From contig NZ_WTYD01000001.1 in NCBI RefSeq assembly GCF_009827295.1, positions 1,550,001 to 1,614,000 on the forward strand: a DNA stretch of 64,000 nucleotides. Reading direction: 5' to 3'. Shown piece after piece: positions 46,411 through 55,098 of the stretch; position 1 is the stretch's first letter, and every line of letters begins with the position of its first letter. Below the pieces are notes generated by a model. The model saw only the letters and a program-made list of their open reading frames with translations. It had not been told where the DNA came from and searched no databases. A program made the position numbers and the translations under genes. The stretch is from Qipengyuania pelagi. GTDB lineage: Bacteria; Pseudomonadota; Alphaproteobacteria; Sphingomonadales; Sphingomonadaceae.

Positions 46411-47997
46411 ATGGCCGATCCGGCGCGCAGCAATGTCCTGAGAGACGAGCCGGGGCGCGACCCGGCGGCGGACAAACCGCGCTGGTCGCGGCGCCTCTCG
46501 CTCACCAGCCGCATCCTGTTCGTCAATGTGATGCCGCTGGTGCTGCTGGGCGGCGGGGTCATCTATCTCGATTTCTATCGCAAGCAGCTGCTGGACGAAC
46601 GCTTCAAGCTCGCTCTGGTCGAGGCGCAGATCACTGCCGAGGCGCTGGCGGGCGCGACCGATGCACGCCAGGAGGCGCTGCTGATCCAGATCGGCAAGGA
46701 ACAGCGCCTGCGCATCCGGCTCTATGACGCCGAGGGGGAATTGGAAGGCGACAGTTTCGCCCTGTCCGCGCCCACCTTCTCGATCGACGGAGTGGCGGAG
46801 GACAATCGCGATTTCGCCCTCACGCTCGATCGCTGGTTCGACCGGGTGGTGGGCGCGCCGCCGCTGCCCGATTACCGCGAACCCCAGGTGGACAACGCCG
46901 CCGCCTGGCCGGAACTCGACCGCGCGCGGACCGAGAGCCTTACCCAGATCGTGTTGCGCGATGCGGCGGACGGGACCCACGTCATCAACGCCGCCGCACC
47001 GGTGGGCCTCGACGGGGAATCGCTGCTGATCACCCGCAATCCGATCGACATCACCCAGCGCGTGCGCGAAGCGCGATCGACCGTGGCGCTGGTGACCCTG
47101 CTGGCGCTGATCGTATCGACCCTGCTGTCTTTCTTCCTCGCCCAGACGATCGTGCGGCCTTTGCGCGAACTGGTCCAGGCCGCCGTCCGCGTGCGCCAGG
47201 GACGCGACCGGCAGGTCGAGGTGCCCCGCCTTCCCGACCGGCGCGACGAAATCGGGATGCTGGCGCGCGCGATTTCCGACATGACCCATGCGCTGCGGAT
47301 GCGTATCGACGCGGTCGAAAGCTTCGCCGCCGATGTCGCGCATGAGATCAAGAACCCGCTCGCCAGCTTGAGGAGCGCGACCGAATCGCTCAACCGGGTC
47401 GAGGATCCGGCCCTGCGTGCCCAGCTGCTCGATATCGCCACCCACGACGTGCGCCGCATCGATCGGCTCGTCACGGAAATCAGCGAGGCGAGCCGGATCG
47501 ATGCCGAACTGTCCCGCGCGACATTCGAGACGGTCGATCTTGCCAGCCTCGTCACCAATATCATCGGTTCGCGCGAGAACCGCTCCGAAAACGAGGGGCG
47601 TCCGGTCCTGTTCGACAGCGAGACAGGCCGCTTCCTGGTCCGCGGCGAACCCTCGCGGCTCGAGCGCGTGATCTCGAACCTGCTCGACAATGCGGTGTCG
47701 TTTTCGCCGTCTGACGGGGCGATCACGATCGATCTGGTCCGGGCCGAAAACTGGATCACCATGACCGTGTGCGACGAAGGGCCCGGCATCCCGGTGGAAC
47801 GTCGCGAACAGGTGTTCCAGCGCTTCCATTCGCACCGTCCCCAGGCGGAGGATTTCGGCAACCATTCCGGGCTCGGCCTCGCCATCGCGCGCGCCATCGC
47901 CGAAGCGCATGACGGCACGCTGCTGGCGGAAGGTCGCCCGGACGGGCGGGACGGCGCCTGCCTCGTGCTCAACCTGCCCGCCCTGCGCGACGGGTGA
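46411..47997 (+). CDS. chvG: Sensor histidine kinase ChvG
   Basis: The 528-residue inner-membrane kinase has TM1 (ILFVNVMPLVLLGGGVIYLDF, about 35-55), a periplasmic sensor region (about 60-225), TM2 (LVTLLALIVSTLLSFFLAQ), HAMP, the H-box FAADVAHEIKNPLASLRSA, and a HATPase domain with N (DNAVSFS), G1 (CDEGPGIP) and G2 (HSGLGLAIAR) boxes. Gap to chvI is 7 bp. Its stop overlaps the hprK start (GTGA). Confidence 0.95.
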   Translation: MADPARSNVLRDEPGRDPAADKPRWSRRLSLTSRILFVNVMPLVLLGGGVIYLDFYRKQLLDERFKLALVEAQITAEALAGATDARQEALLIQIGKEQRLRIRLYDAEGELEGDSFALSAPTFSIDGVAEDNRDFALTLDRWFDRVVGAPPLPDYREPQVDNAAAWPELDRARTESLTQIVLRDAADGTHVINAAAPVGLDGESLLITRNPIDITQRVREARSTVALVTLLALIVSTLLSFFLAQTIVRPLRELVQAAVRVRQGRDRQVEVPRLPDRRDEIGMLARAISDMTHALRMRIDAVESFAADVAHEIKNPLASLRSATESLNRVEDPALRAQLLDIATHDVRRIDRLVTEISEASRIDAELSRATFETVDLASLVTNIIGSRENRSENEGRPVLFDSETGRFLVRGEPSRLERVISNLLDNAVSFSPSDGAITIDLVRAENWITMTVCDEGPGIPVERREQVFQRFHSHRPQAEDFGNHSGLGLAIARAIAEAHDGTLLAEGRPDGRDGACLVLNLPALRDG

Positions 47998-48419
47998 GCG
48001 CCATCATCCGCAAGCCCTGTCCCAACGTCACCTGCGTATCGCTGGAGGGGCGCGGGCTGATGATCGAAGGGCCGCCCGGCAGCGGGAAGTCGACTCTGGC
48101 GCTTTTGCTGATCGATCGCGGGGCGACGCTCGTCGGGGATGATGGCGTGGAACTGGAGCGGCGCGACGGGGCAATCTGGGCGCATCCGGCCCCAGCCATT
48201 CGCGGCCTCATCGAGATACGCGGTGCCGGGATCGTGCCAATGCCGGTCGAACCGGCGCGCCTTTCCCTCATCCTCACACTCGATCCCGCTGCCCCGCGAT
48301 TGCCCGGGGTGGAGCGGCGCTGCCTTGAGAACGTCGCCCTGCCCCGCATCGCATTTCACACTGGCGATCCGGCTCAGGCCTTGCGTGCCGAACACGCTCT
48401 GCGCCTGCACGGAGTGTGA
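47994..48419 (+). CDS. hprK: HPr kinase/phosphorylase, short alphaproteobacterial form
   Basis: A 141-residue protein with only the catalytic C-terminal domain of HprK (about 310 residues in Firmicutes); short forms are normal in alphaproteobacteria. Walker A GPPGSGKST lies at 26-34; the DD pair is in LVGDDGVELE, and the RGLIEIRGAGIV HprK signature follows. It phosphorylates HPr on a serine. GTG start overlaps the chvG stop by 4 bp. Confidence 0.93.
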   Translation: MSAIIRKPCPNVTCVSLEGRGLMIEGPPGSGKSTLALLLIDRGATLVGDDGVELERRDGAIWAHPAPAIRGLIEIRGAGIVPMPVEPARLSLILTLDPAAPRLPGVERRCLENVALPRIAFHTGDPAQALRAEHALRLHGV

Positions 48420-48471
48420 CGTTCACATCAAAGCGCTTCCCTTTTTTCCCCGCGGCTTCGATACCCGGACC

Positions 48472-49377
48472 ATGAGCGACGAATCCTCCAGCCCACAGCA
48501 GATTCTCCTCGTTACCGGCATGTCGGGCGCGGGGAAAAGCACTGCGCTGGAAACGCTGGAGGATCTCGGCTGGGAAGCGATCGACAATTTCCCGATTCGC
48601 ATGGTGCCCGATCTCCTCTCCCGGAACGAGGGAAGCGCCGCCCCCCTCGCCATCGGCGTCGATGCGCGCACGCGCGGCTTCGTGCCCGTGGAGATCCGCG
48701 CCCAGTTCGAAGACCTGTCCGCCCGCCCCGACCTGTCGGTCGGCACGCTGTTCCTCGATTGCACCAGCCCGGAGATCGAGCGGCGCTATAACGAGACACG
48801 GCGCCGCCATCCGCTGGCGCAGGGCCGTCCGGTGCGCGAGGGGATCAGGGCGGAACGCGAACTGCTCGCCCCTTTGCGCAAATGGGCGCAGATGGTGATC
48901 GACACCTCGGGCTATGGGCGCAACCATCTCCAGCAGGCGATGCGGGAACGGTTCGCCCAGGGGCAGACGGGGTCGCTCACGATCACGGTGACGAGTTTCG
49001 GCTTCGCACGAGGAATGCCGCCGATCGCCGATCTCGTCTTCGATATGCGGTTCCTCGACAATCCGCACTGGGTCGAGGACTTGCGCGAACAGACCGGGCG
49101 CGATCGGGCGGTCGCCGCCCATATCGAGGCCGATCCCACCTTCGCGCCCGCCTTCGCAAAGATCGCCGATCTCGTCGTCTCGCTGATCCCGCTCTACGCG
49201 GCGCAGGGGCGGGCCTATCTGACAGTGGCGTTCGGCTGCACCGGCGGGCGCCATCGCTCGGTCTTCTCGGCCGAGACACTGGCCGCGAGGCTGAAGGACG
49301 AAGGATACGAGCCGACGCTCATCCACCGCGACCTTGCCGCGCGCGCCGCCGACACGGTCGAAGGCCCAGTTCCCTGA
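48472..49377 (+). CDS. rapZ: RNase adapter / RapZ-family P-loop protein
   Basis: The 301-residue protein has Walker A GMSGAGKST (16-24) followed by LEDLGWEAIDNFP and ends in the conserved YLTVAFGCTGGRHRSV motif. In E. coli RapZ guides GlmZ/GlmY decay and so controls glmS; in alphaproteobacteria the gene sits in this PTS cluster. A link to glmS at 1.8-3.7 kb is possible but not shown. Confidence 0.94.
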   Translation: MSDESSSPQQILLVTGMSGAGKSTALETLEDLGWEAIDNFPIRMVPDLLSRNEGSAAPLAIGVDARTRGFVPVEIRAQFEDLSARPDLSVGTLFLDCTSPEIERRYNETRRRHPLAQGRPVREGIRAERELLAPLRKWAQMVIDTSGYGRNHLQQAMRERFAQGQTGSLTITVTSFGFARGMPPIADLVFDMRFLDNPHWVEDLREQTGRDRAVAAHIEADPTFAPAFAKIADLVVSLIPLYAAQGRAYLTVAFGCTGGRHRSVFSAETLAARLKDEGYEPTLIHRDLAARAADTVEGPVP

Positions 49378-49485
49378 AGGCCCAATCCCTGACCGCCCCT
49401 TTCGGTTGACTCAGCATCCAGTCATCATCATGGGCGCAGTTTCGCAGCGAAGCTTGAACCAGACACGGAAGACAGCACGGTTCGC

Positions 49486-49923
49486 ATGATTGGCATGATC
49501 CTCGTTACCCACGGCAACCTCGCCGAACACTTCATCGAAGCGATGGAGCATGTCGTGGGCGAGCAGGACCGGGTCGCGACGGTCTGCATCGGGCCGAGCG
49601 ACGATATGGAGCTGCGCCGCCGCGAAATTGCCGAGGCGATCACCCGGACCGACGAGGGCGACGGAGTAATCATCCTGACGGACCTGTTCGGCGGGACGCC
49701 TTCCAATCTCGCGATTTCGCTGCTCGATGCGGGTCGTGTCGAAGTAATCGCGGGGATCAACCTTCCCATGCTGATCCGCCTCGCCGGTGCGCGCAAGACG
49801 CTGGGCGTGACCGACGCGGTCCATGCCGCGCGCGAGGCCGGCCGCAATTACATCACCGTGGCTTCGGAATTTCTCGGCCAGCATGAAGCGCCCCCGGAGG
49901 CGGAACGGAAGCAGGCCCGATGA
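49486..49923 (+). CDS. PTS EIIA component, mannose type
   Basis: The 145-residue protein carries the phospho-acceptor His9 (ILVTHGNLAEHF) and family motifs IGPSDDMEL, ILTDLFGGTPSN and INLPMLIRL. No membrane EIIC/D genes are nearby, so it acts in a regulatory phosphorelay rather than sugar uptake. ATGA overlap with the HPr gene. Confidence 0.94.
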   Translation: MIGMILVTHGNLAEHFIEAMEHVVGEQDRVATVCIGPSDDMELRRREIAEAITRTDEGDGVIILTDLFGGTPSNLAISLLDAGRVEVIAGINLPMLIRLAGARKTLGVTDAVHAAREAGRNYITVASEFLGQHEAPPEAERKQAR

Positions 49924-50246
49924 GTGAACACGCGAGTGAAGGCGCTGGTGAAGGCGCTGGTGAAGGCGCGAGCGAGGAACGCCGCACGCTGACGATCGTC
50001 AACCAGCGCGGTCTCCATGCGCGGGCGAGCGCGAAATTCGTGGCCGTGGTCGCCGCGCTTCCCGACGATACGCGGGTCCATGTCGCGAAGGACGGCACCA
50101 GAGCCGCAGGCGAATCGATCCTGGGCCTGATGATGCTCGGCGCCGCCAAGGGCGACACGGTCGAACTGATCGTTTCGGGACCGGAAGCGCCGCGCATCGC
50201 TGACGAGCTGGCGGCCATGATCGATGACGGGTTCGGCGAGAATTGA
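49920..50246 (+). CDS. ptsH: HPr phosphocarrier with repetitive N-terminal leader
   Basis: The 108-residue protein has the phospho-His33 in QRGLHARASAKF and the HprK target Ser66 in AGESILGLMML. The common HPr is about 88 residues; the extra 20 at the N-terminus read SEGAGEGAGEGASEE and come from three copies of a 12-bp unit (49936-49971). No EI gene is in the window. Confidence 0.93.
   Translation: MSEHASEGAGEGAGEGASEERRTLTIVNQRGLHARASAKFVAVVAALPDDTRVHVAKDGTRAAGESILGLMMLGAAKGDTVELIVSGPEAPRIADELAAMIDDGFGEN
49936..49971. repeat. 12-bp tandem repeat at the 5' end of the HPr gene
   Basis: Three tandem units of gtgaaggcgctg (the third ends in cga). In frame; each encodes EGAG-like residues. Copy number may vary without disturbing the frame. 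Confidence 0.8.
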
Positions 50247-50271
50247 TGATCGCGCGCGCGGGCTGCGGTTC

Positions 50272-51093
50272 ATGACACGACGCCAGATCACCGGCTTTTC
50301 CAACCCCACAGTCAAGGCGCTGCGGGCCCTCAGGGAAAAGAAGCACCGCAAGGCCTCGGGCCGGTTCCTGGCCGAAGGGCTTCGGCTCCTCACCGACGCG
50401 CGCGAATGCGGCCATCTGCCGGAAACGCTGGTCCTGTCCGATGCGCGCGATGGCCATCCCCTGCTCGAGGCGCTGGAAGCGGCCGTTGCGGCCAATGGCG
50501 GGGAAATCATCGAGACCACGCCCGATATCCTTGCCAAGATCACCGGCAAGGACAATCCGCAGGCGGTCGCCGGGGTATTCGCGGAATTCGACACGACGCT
50601 GGAGACTGTCGATCGCGGGTCGAGCGATATCTGGCTGGTGGCGCAGGCGTTGCGGGATCCGGGCAATCTGGGGACCATGCTACGCACGGGCGATGCGATC
50701 GGCGCGGGTGGATTGATCCTGATCGACGATTGCGCCGATCCCTTCTCCGTAGAGGCGGTCAGGGCCAGCATGGGCGCCGTTTTCACGCAAAAGATCGCGA
50801 AAGCCCCATGGGCGGACTTCGAAAGCTGGCTGCGCGATCCCGCGAAGGGCGCGCCCGGCCAATTGGTCGCGGCGAGCCTGCGGGAAGCACAGCCCTATCG
50901 CAATGCGCCCTACCGCACGCCATGTTTCGTGATGGTGGGCAATGAGAGCCGCGGCCTTCCCGAGGACTACGAGATGGCCTGCGATCTGCGCGTTACGATG
51001 CCCATGATGGGCCGCGCAGATAGCCTGAACGCCGCTATCGCTGCGGCGGTTCTGGGATATGAGGTGCTTGCGACGATAAACGCCCGACCTTGA
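50272..51093 (+). CDS. TrmH/SpoU-family RNA 2'-O-methyltransferase
   Basis: The 273-residue enzyme has an N-terminal substrate-binding domain (NPTVKALRALREKKHRKASGRFLAEG) and the knotted SPOUT domain: NLGTMLRTGDAIGA, VMVGNESRGL and MMGRADSLNAAIAAA. It methylates a ribose in rRNA or tRNA; the exact target is not assignable. ATG 50272 lies 25 bp after the HPr stop. Confidence 0.92.
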   Translation: MTRRQITGFSNPTVKALRALREKKHRKASGRFLAEGLRLLTDARECGHLPETLVLSDARDGHPLLEALEAAVAANGGEIIETTPDILAKITGKDNPQAVAGVFAEFDTTLETVDRGSSDIWLVAQALRDPGNLGTMLRTGDAIGAGGLILIDDCADPFSVEAVRASMGAVFTQKIAKAPWADFESWLRDPAKGAPGQLVAASLREAQPYRNAPYRTPCFVMVGNESRGLPEDYEMACDLRVTMPMMGRADSLNAAIAAAVLGYEVLATINARP

Positions 51094-51106
51094 TAGGCCG
51101 GGCGTT
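51079..51106. terminator. Probable hairpin at the end of the methyltransferase gene
   Basis: Stem aacgcccgacct / aggccgggcgtt (one mismatch), 4-base loop, overlapping the stop codon. No clear T-run on the plus strand; weak TTTA on the minus strand. It may serve both converging genes. Confidence 0.45.
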
Positions 51107-51130
51107 CAAAGAATCGATTATCCTCAGCGC

Positions 51131-51355
51131 TTAGGCGCTGACGGGAATATCGTCATCATCGTCTTCGGTCACCAGCAGGATGCCGATGCCGACCGCTGCA
51201 ATGGCAAGAACGATGAAGGCGGGAGCGATGCTCGCGCCGCCGAGTTCCGATTCATCGGCAACCGGAGCGATCCGCTCGGGAGCCGACTGAGCGACGACCG
51301 GAGCCGCGACGAGCGTCGCAGCGGCGGTGCCGAGTGCTAGTTTCTTGATCAACAT
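51131..51355 (-). CDS. Small exported membrane protein
   Basis: A 74-residue protein with a signal peptide (MLIKKLALGTAAATLVAAPVVAQ, cut near AQ), one membrane helix (IAPAFIVLAIAAVGIGILLV) and an acidic end TEDDDDDIP. No known family. Length and layout resemble small, abundant, uncharacterised envelope proteins of sphingomonads. Confidence 0.65.
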   Translation of the reverse strand: MLIKKLALGTAAATLVAAPVVAQSAPERIAPVADESELGGASIAPAFIVLAIAAVGIGILLVTEDDDDDIPVSA

Positions 51356-51638
51356 AAAAGCCTTTCTCTGGTCTCTCTCACCCTATTGACGAGCGAAAGG
51401 ACCCTAAGTTCCAATGGATACTATCATTCGCGGGGAGTTTCGCCGAGGCGTGCGTCCGCCACGTCCGATCGCGACCATCACTGCAATACCGCAAAAAAGC
51501 CTCACATGCAAGTTGGCGCCATGGGCATCCTAAGAACCGCAACGAGCCATTTCATGGGGTTAATCCACGATTAGCGAAGAAACGAGCATGGGAAAATCGA
51601 ATCCGCCTATCGAAGGCGCAATCTGATCACTCCGAATA

Positions 51639-53096
51639 TTACGGCCTATCGCTGCTCTCGGCCAGTTGCGGCGCGTCCACGGCATCCAGATCCTGCGCAG
51701 TGTAGCGCGGTGTGCCTTCGACCAGGGGGACCTCGTCGATCTCCCGCTTGCCGATCTCGATGCCCTTTTCCTGCATCCGCCGGGCCGAGGTCAGCACGTT
51801 GCGTTCGAAGCTCCCGACGAAGCTGTTGTAATTCTTTACGGCCGATTCCAGCCCGCTCCCCATCCGCTTGAGATGCTGCGAGGCGGTTTCGAGCCGTCCG
51901 TAGAGTTCGGTTCCGATCCGCCCGATCTCGCGCGCTTCGTTGGCCAGCGCATCCTGCCGCCAGACCTGCGCGACGGTGCGGGCTATGGCGACGAGATTGG
52001 TCGGCGTCGCCAGCAGGACCTTTTTCTCGAAGGCGAAATCCCAGAGTTCGGGGTCCGCGTCGAGCGCGGCGGCCACGAAGTGCTCCCCCGGCACGAACAT
52101 GACGACATAGTCCGGCGCGTCTTCGAACTGGCTCTGATAGCTTTTCGCGCCGAGCGTCTGGACATGGTTGCGCATCGACTGGGCGTGGAGCTTCAAATGC
52201 CGCTTGCGCTCGCTCTCGTCCTCCGCCTCGAACGCGGCCTGATAGGCGTTGAGCGAGACCTTCGAATCGATCACCAGCTTCTTCTGGCCGGGCACGTTGA
52301 CGATGGCATCGGGTCGCAACCGGCCCTCTTCGGTGTCGATCGACTGTTCGAGCTGGAAATCGGTATGCTGGGCCAACCCGCATTGTTCGAGCAGGTTCTG
52401 CAACGCCCGTTCGCCCCAGCGCCCGCGCGCCTTGGGCGCGTTGGTGAGCGAATTGCCGAGCCGCTGCGCCTCGCGCCGGACCTCTTCCTGCCCCAGCCGC
52501 ATCTGTTCGATCTGGGTCGCCAGCGAGGAAAAGGCATTGGTGCGCTTCTCCTCCAGCGCCGCGACCTGATCCTCGTATTTCTTTAACCGATCACCCACCG
52601 GCTGGAGCAGCGCGCGGATCTTCTCTTCCGAGGATCGCTCCGAATGGCCGAAGCGTTCGGCGGCGCGCTCCAGGAACGCCTCCTGCGCCTTGCCGAGCAC
52701 CGCCGAGCCGGTGTTCTGAAATTCCTTCAGCAATTCCTCGCGTGCCTCGACCAACAGGCGCTTCTGCTCGTCGAAATTGGCGGTCTTTTCGCGCAAGGTG
52801 GCGAGTTCGGACGACAGCGCGCCATTGGTGCGCCGCAACTCCTCCAGCGCACTCTCATGCGCCGCGCGCGTCTCGCGCAATTCTTCCGACAGCGCATCGG
52901 CCCGCCCCGCCCGCTCGCGCGCGGCCTCGAGATCGGCGAAGGTGCGAAGATATTTCGCATCCAGCTCGCGCGCTTCCGAATCGCGCTCCGCATGGCGGGC
53001 TTTCCACTCCGCCACCGGGCGCGAACCGAAGAAATACCCGAGCCCCAGGCCGATCAGAAGCGCAGCGAGGATGAAGACGATTACAATACTATCCAT
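51639..53096 (-). CDS. rmuC: DNA recombination protein RmuC
   Basis: The 485-residue protein has an N-terminal membrane anchor (IVIVFILAALLIGLGLGYFFG), a long coiled coil (about 30-200) and the RmuC nuclease-like domain: GRWGERALQNLLEQCGL, DAIVNVPGQKKLVIDSKVSLNAY and YVVMFVPGEHF. RmuC limits inversions at short repeats. Confidence 0.94.
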   Translation of the reverse strand: MDSIVIVFILAALLIGLGLGYFFGSRPVAEWKARHAERDSEARELDAKYLRTFADLEAARERAGRADALSEELRETRAAHESALEELRRTNGALSSELATLREKTANFDEQKRLLVEAREELLKEFQNTGSAVLGKAQEAFLERAAERFGHSERSSEEKIRALLQPVGDRLKKYEDQVAALEEKRTNAFSSLATQIEQMRLGQEEVRREAQRLGNSLTNAPKARGRWGERALQNLLEQCGLAQHTDFQLEQSIDTEEGRLRPDAIVNVPGQKKLVIDSKVSLNAYQAAFEAEDESERKRHLKLHAQSMRNHVQTLGAKSYQSQFEDAPDYVVMFVPGEHFVAAALDADPELWDFAFEKKVLLATPTNLVAIARTVAQVWRQDALANEAREIGRIGTELYGRLETASQHLKRMGSGLESAVKNYNSFVGSFERNVLTSARRMQEKGIEIGKREIDEVPLVEGTPRYTAQDLDAVDAPQLAESSDRP

Positions 53097-53200
53097 CGCC
53101 GGAACATAGCTGGAACGCAGCCTGTAGGAAAGACCGCAGCTCTATCGTCATGGAACAATCCCCAGCCCCGGCCGCTCATCAGGCGAAGGAGACCAACACT

Positions 53201-53599
53201 ATGTCGATCAAGGAAATGATCCAGGACCACCCGCAAGTCGGCGAAGGCTATACCGACGAACTCGGCCAGGCAGTGAAGCACGCCATGTATGGCGCGGCGA
53301 TCATGAACAGTTGCGCTGATGCCTGCCTCGCCGAGCCGAATGCGGGCGAGCGGGCGGAGTGCATCCGTCGCTGCCTCGACGCGTCCGACGCCTGCACCGC
53401 GTTCTACCGCATGGGCAGCCGCCGCACGGGTGGCAATGTGCCAGCGATCAAGGCAATCGGCGAAGCGGTGCTGGTGGCGGTGAAAGCCTGCCACGATCTG
53501 TGCAAGATGCATGACGACGCGCATTGCAAGCGCTGCGCGAAAATGTGCGAGGAAATCCTGGCAGACGTGCGCAAGGCGCTCGACACGATGGACCGGTAA
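53201..53599 (+). CDS. Four-helix-bundle copper-binding protein (DUF326-like)
   Basis: The 132-residue protein has about eleven Cys arranged on helices: CADAC, CIRRCLDASDAC, CHDLC and CKRCAKMC. This is the pattern of the DUF326/copper storage protein family (Csp), which hold many Cu(I) ions in the core of a helical bundle. No twin-Arg signal peptide, so it fits the cytosolic Csp3-like group. ATG 53201 follows AAGGAG at 9 bases. Confidence 0.85.
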   Translation: MSIKEMIQDHPQVGEGYTDELGQAVKHAMYGAAIMNSCADACLAEPNAGERAECIRRCLDASDACTAFYRMGSRRTGGNVPAIKAIGEAVLVAVKACHDLCKMHDDAHCKRCAKMCEEILADVRKALDTMDR

Positions 53600-53630
53600 T
53601 CGGGCCCACCGATGACCTTGCGGGGCTGGA

Positions 53631-53855
53631 CTAGCGTCCGGCCCCGCGATGTTTCAACCAGAGATTGATCAGCAGGCGAAATCCGATGGTGAAGACGACG
53701 AAATAGATCGCGAACCGGATCGCGAGCTCGTCGAACCCCATACCCTCGTCCAGCCGTTTCCAGGTGCACATCAGCAGCGCATAGAGCAGCCCCGCGACCG
53801 AGGCCGTGTGCCACCCCATTGCGGGTGCGGGTGGACTGCCGCCAGGTTCGCTCAA
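53631..53855 (-). CDS. Small membrane protein coupled to def
   Basis: A 74-residue protein with two hydrophobic helices (TASVAGLLYALLMCTWKRL; AIRFAIYFVVFTIGFRLLINLWL). No known family. The TTG start at 53855 overlaps the def stop (TTGA); an internal ATG at 53819 (MGWHTASV) would give 62 residues. It is convergent with the copper-storage-like gene, 31 bp apart. Confidence 0.55.
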   Translation of the reverse strand: MSEPGGSPPAPAMGWHTASVAGLLYALLMCTWKRLDEGMGFDELAIRFAIYFVVFTIGFRLLINLWLKHRGAGR

Positions 53856-54418
53856 GCGGCTTCGCGCAGTTTCTTGAGCTTCTTCAATGCCATGCTGCGC
53901 TTCAGCCGCGAGAGATGGTCGATGAAGAGAATGCCCTCGAGATGGTCCATCTCGTGCTGGATACAGGTCGCCATCAGGCCTTCCATATCCTCTTCATGGG
54001 TTTCCCCTTCGAGATCCTGATACTGCACCCGGCAGGTTGCGGGCCGGTCGACATCGGCGAAGATGTCGGGAACCGAAAGGCAGCCTTCCTGATAGCTGGC
54101 CAGCTCTTCCGCCGGGTCGAGAATCACGGGATTGACGAATACCCGCGGTTCCTTCTTCGTCGGATAGTGGACGTGGGAATGGCCGCCGTGATTGCACTCT
54201 TCGGGCTCGGCATCCTCGTCTTCCGGCTGGAGATCGATGACGAGCACGCGCTTCGGCACGCCCACCTGGATCGCGGCGAGCCCGATGCCCGACGCATCGT
54301 ACATCGTGTCGAACATGTCGGAGACGAGTGTCTTCAGCTCGTCATCGAATTCGGTGACGGGGGTCGAGACGGTCTTGAGCCGGGGGTCCGGCACTTCGAG
54401 GATTTCATGGATAGCCAT
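53852..54418 (-). CDS. def: Peptide deformylase
   Basis: The 188-residue enzyme removes the formyl group from nascent proteins. Its three motifs are GIGLAAIQVGV, EGCLSVP (metal-binding Cys) and QHEMDHLEG (HExxH). A histidine/asparate-rich insert (EECNHGGHSHVH) between the first two motifs is a sphingomonad-like feature. It is next to recR on the same strand and divergent from fmt, its functional partner. Confidence 0.96.
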   Translation of the reverse strand: MAIHEILEVPDPRLKTVSTPVTEFDDELKTLVSDMFDTMYDASGIGLAAIQVGVPKRVLVIDLQPEDEDAEPEECNHGGHSHVHYPTKKEPRVFVNPVILDPAEELASYQEGCLSVPDIFADVDRPATCRVQYQDLEGETHEEDMEGLMATCIQHEMDHLEGILFIDHLSRLKRSMALKKLKKLREAA

Positions 54419-54449
54419 CTCGGCGAGATAGGCGCGAAGCGCGCGATTC

Positions 54450-55046
54450 TCAAGAGACCGGTCGCCGCGCCCTCAAGGCCTGCGCCAGCGTGCCCTCGTC
54501 GAGATAGTCGAGTTCGCCCCCCACCGGGAGACCGTGGGCCAGTTGCGTGATCCTGAGGGGAAAATCCTCCAGCCGTTCGGCGAGGTAATGCGCGGTGGTC
54601 TGCCCCTCCAGCGTGGCGTTCATCGCGAGGACGACCTCGTCCACCCCGCCCGCCTCTATCCGCGCCATCAGGGAGGCGACGTTCAAATCCTCGGGCCGCA
54701 CTCCGTCGAGCGCGGACAGGCGCCCGCCGAGCACGTGATAGGTCCCCGCGAATAGCTTCGCCCGGTCGAGCGCCCACAAATCCGCGACATCCTCTACCAC
54801 GCAGAGCGATTTCGCGTCGCGGCGCGGGTCGGAGCAGATGCCGCACGGATTGCGCGTGTCGACATTGCCGCAAATGTCGCATTCGACCAGCGCCTCGCCC
54901 ACCTGCGCCAGAGCTTCCAACAACGCGGGCAAAGCGCTTTCCCGCCGCTTGACCAGCCACAGCACCGCGCGCCGTGCGCTGCGCGGCCCCAGGCCCGGCA
55001 GGCGGGCGAGCGCGGAAGCGAGGGTTTCGATTTCTTGCGATGCCAT
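54450..55046 (-). CDS. recR: Recombination mediator RecR
   Basis: The 198-residue protein has the N-terminal HhH ([19 protein letters not shown]), the zinc-finger ([16 protein letters not shown]) and the Toprim domain ([37 protein letters not shown]). It loads RecA with RecF/O. ATG 55046 gives the family N-terminus. Confidence 0.95.
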   Translation of the reverse strand: MASQEIETLASALARLPGLGPRSARRAVLWLVKRRESALPALLEALAQVGEALVECDICGNVDTRNPCGICSDPRRDAKSLCVVEDVADLWALDRAKLFAGTYHVLGGRLSALDGVRPEDLNVASLMARIEAGGVDEVVLAMNATLEGQTTAHYLAERLEDFPLRITQLAHGLPVGGELDYLDEGTLAQALRARRPVS

Positions 55047-55098
55047 GGCCTGACAGATAGGGGCGCGGCACGAACAGAGAAAGGCTCGCTGCCCCGTC

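Noticed and set aside
48512-48799. Minus-strand frames opposite rapZ and hprK
   Set aside because: Shadows of the plus-strand cluster.
51386-51574. 62-codon plus-strand frame in the 283-bp gap before rmuC
   Set aside because: No ribosome site, composition unlike a protein, no family. The gap (51356-51638) is AT-richer and probably holds promoter sequence for the small exported membrane protein.
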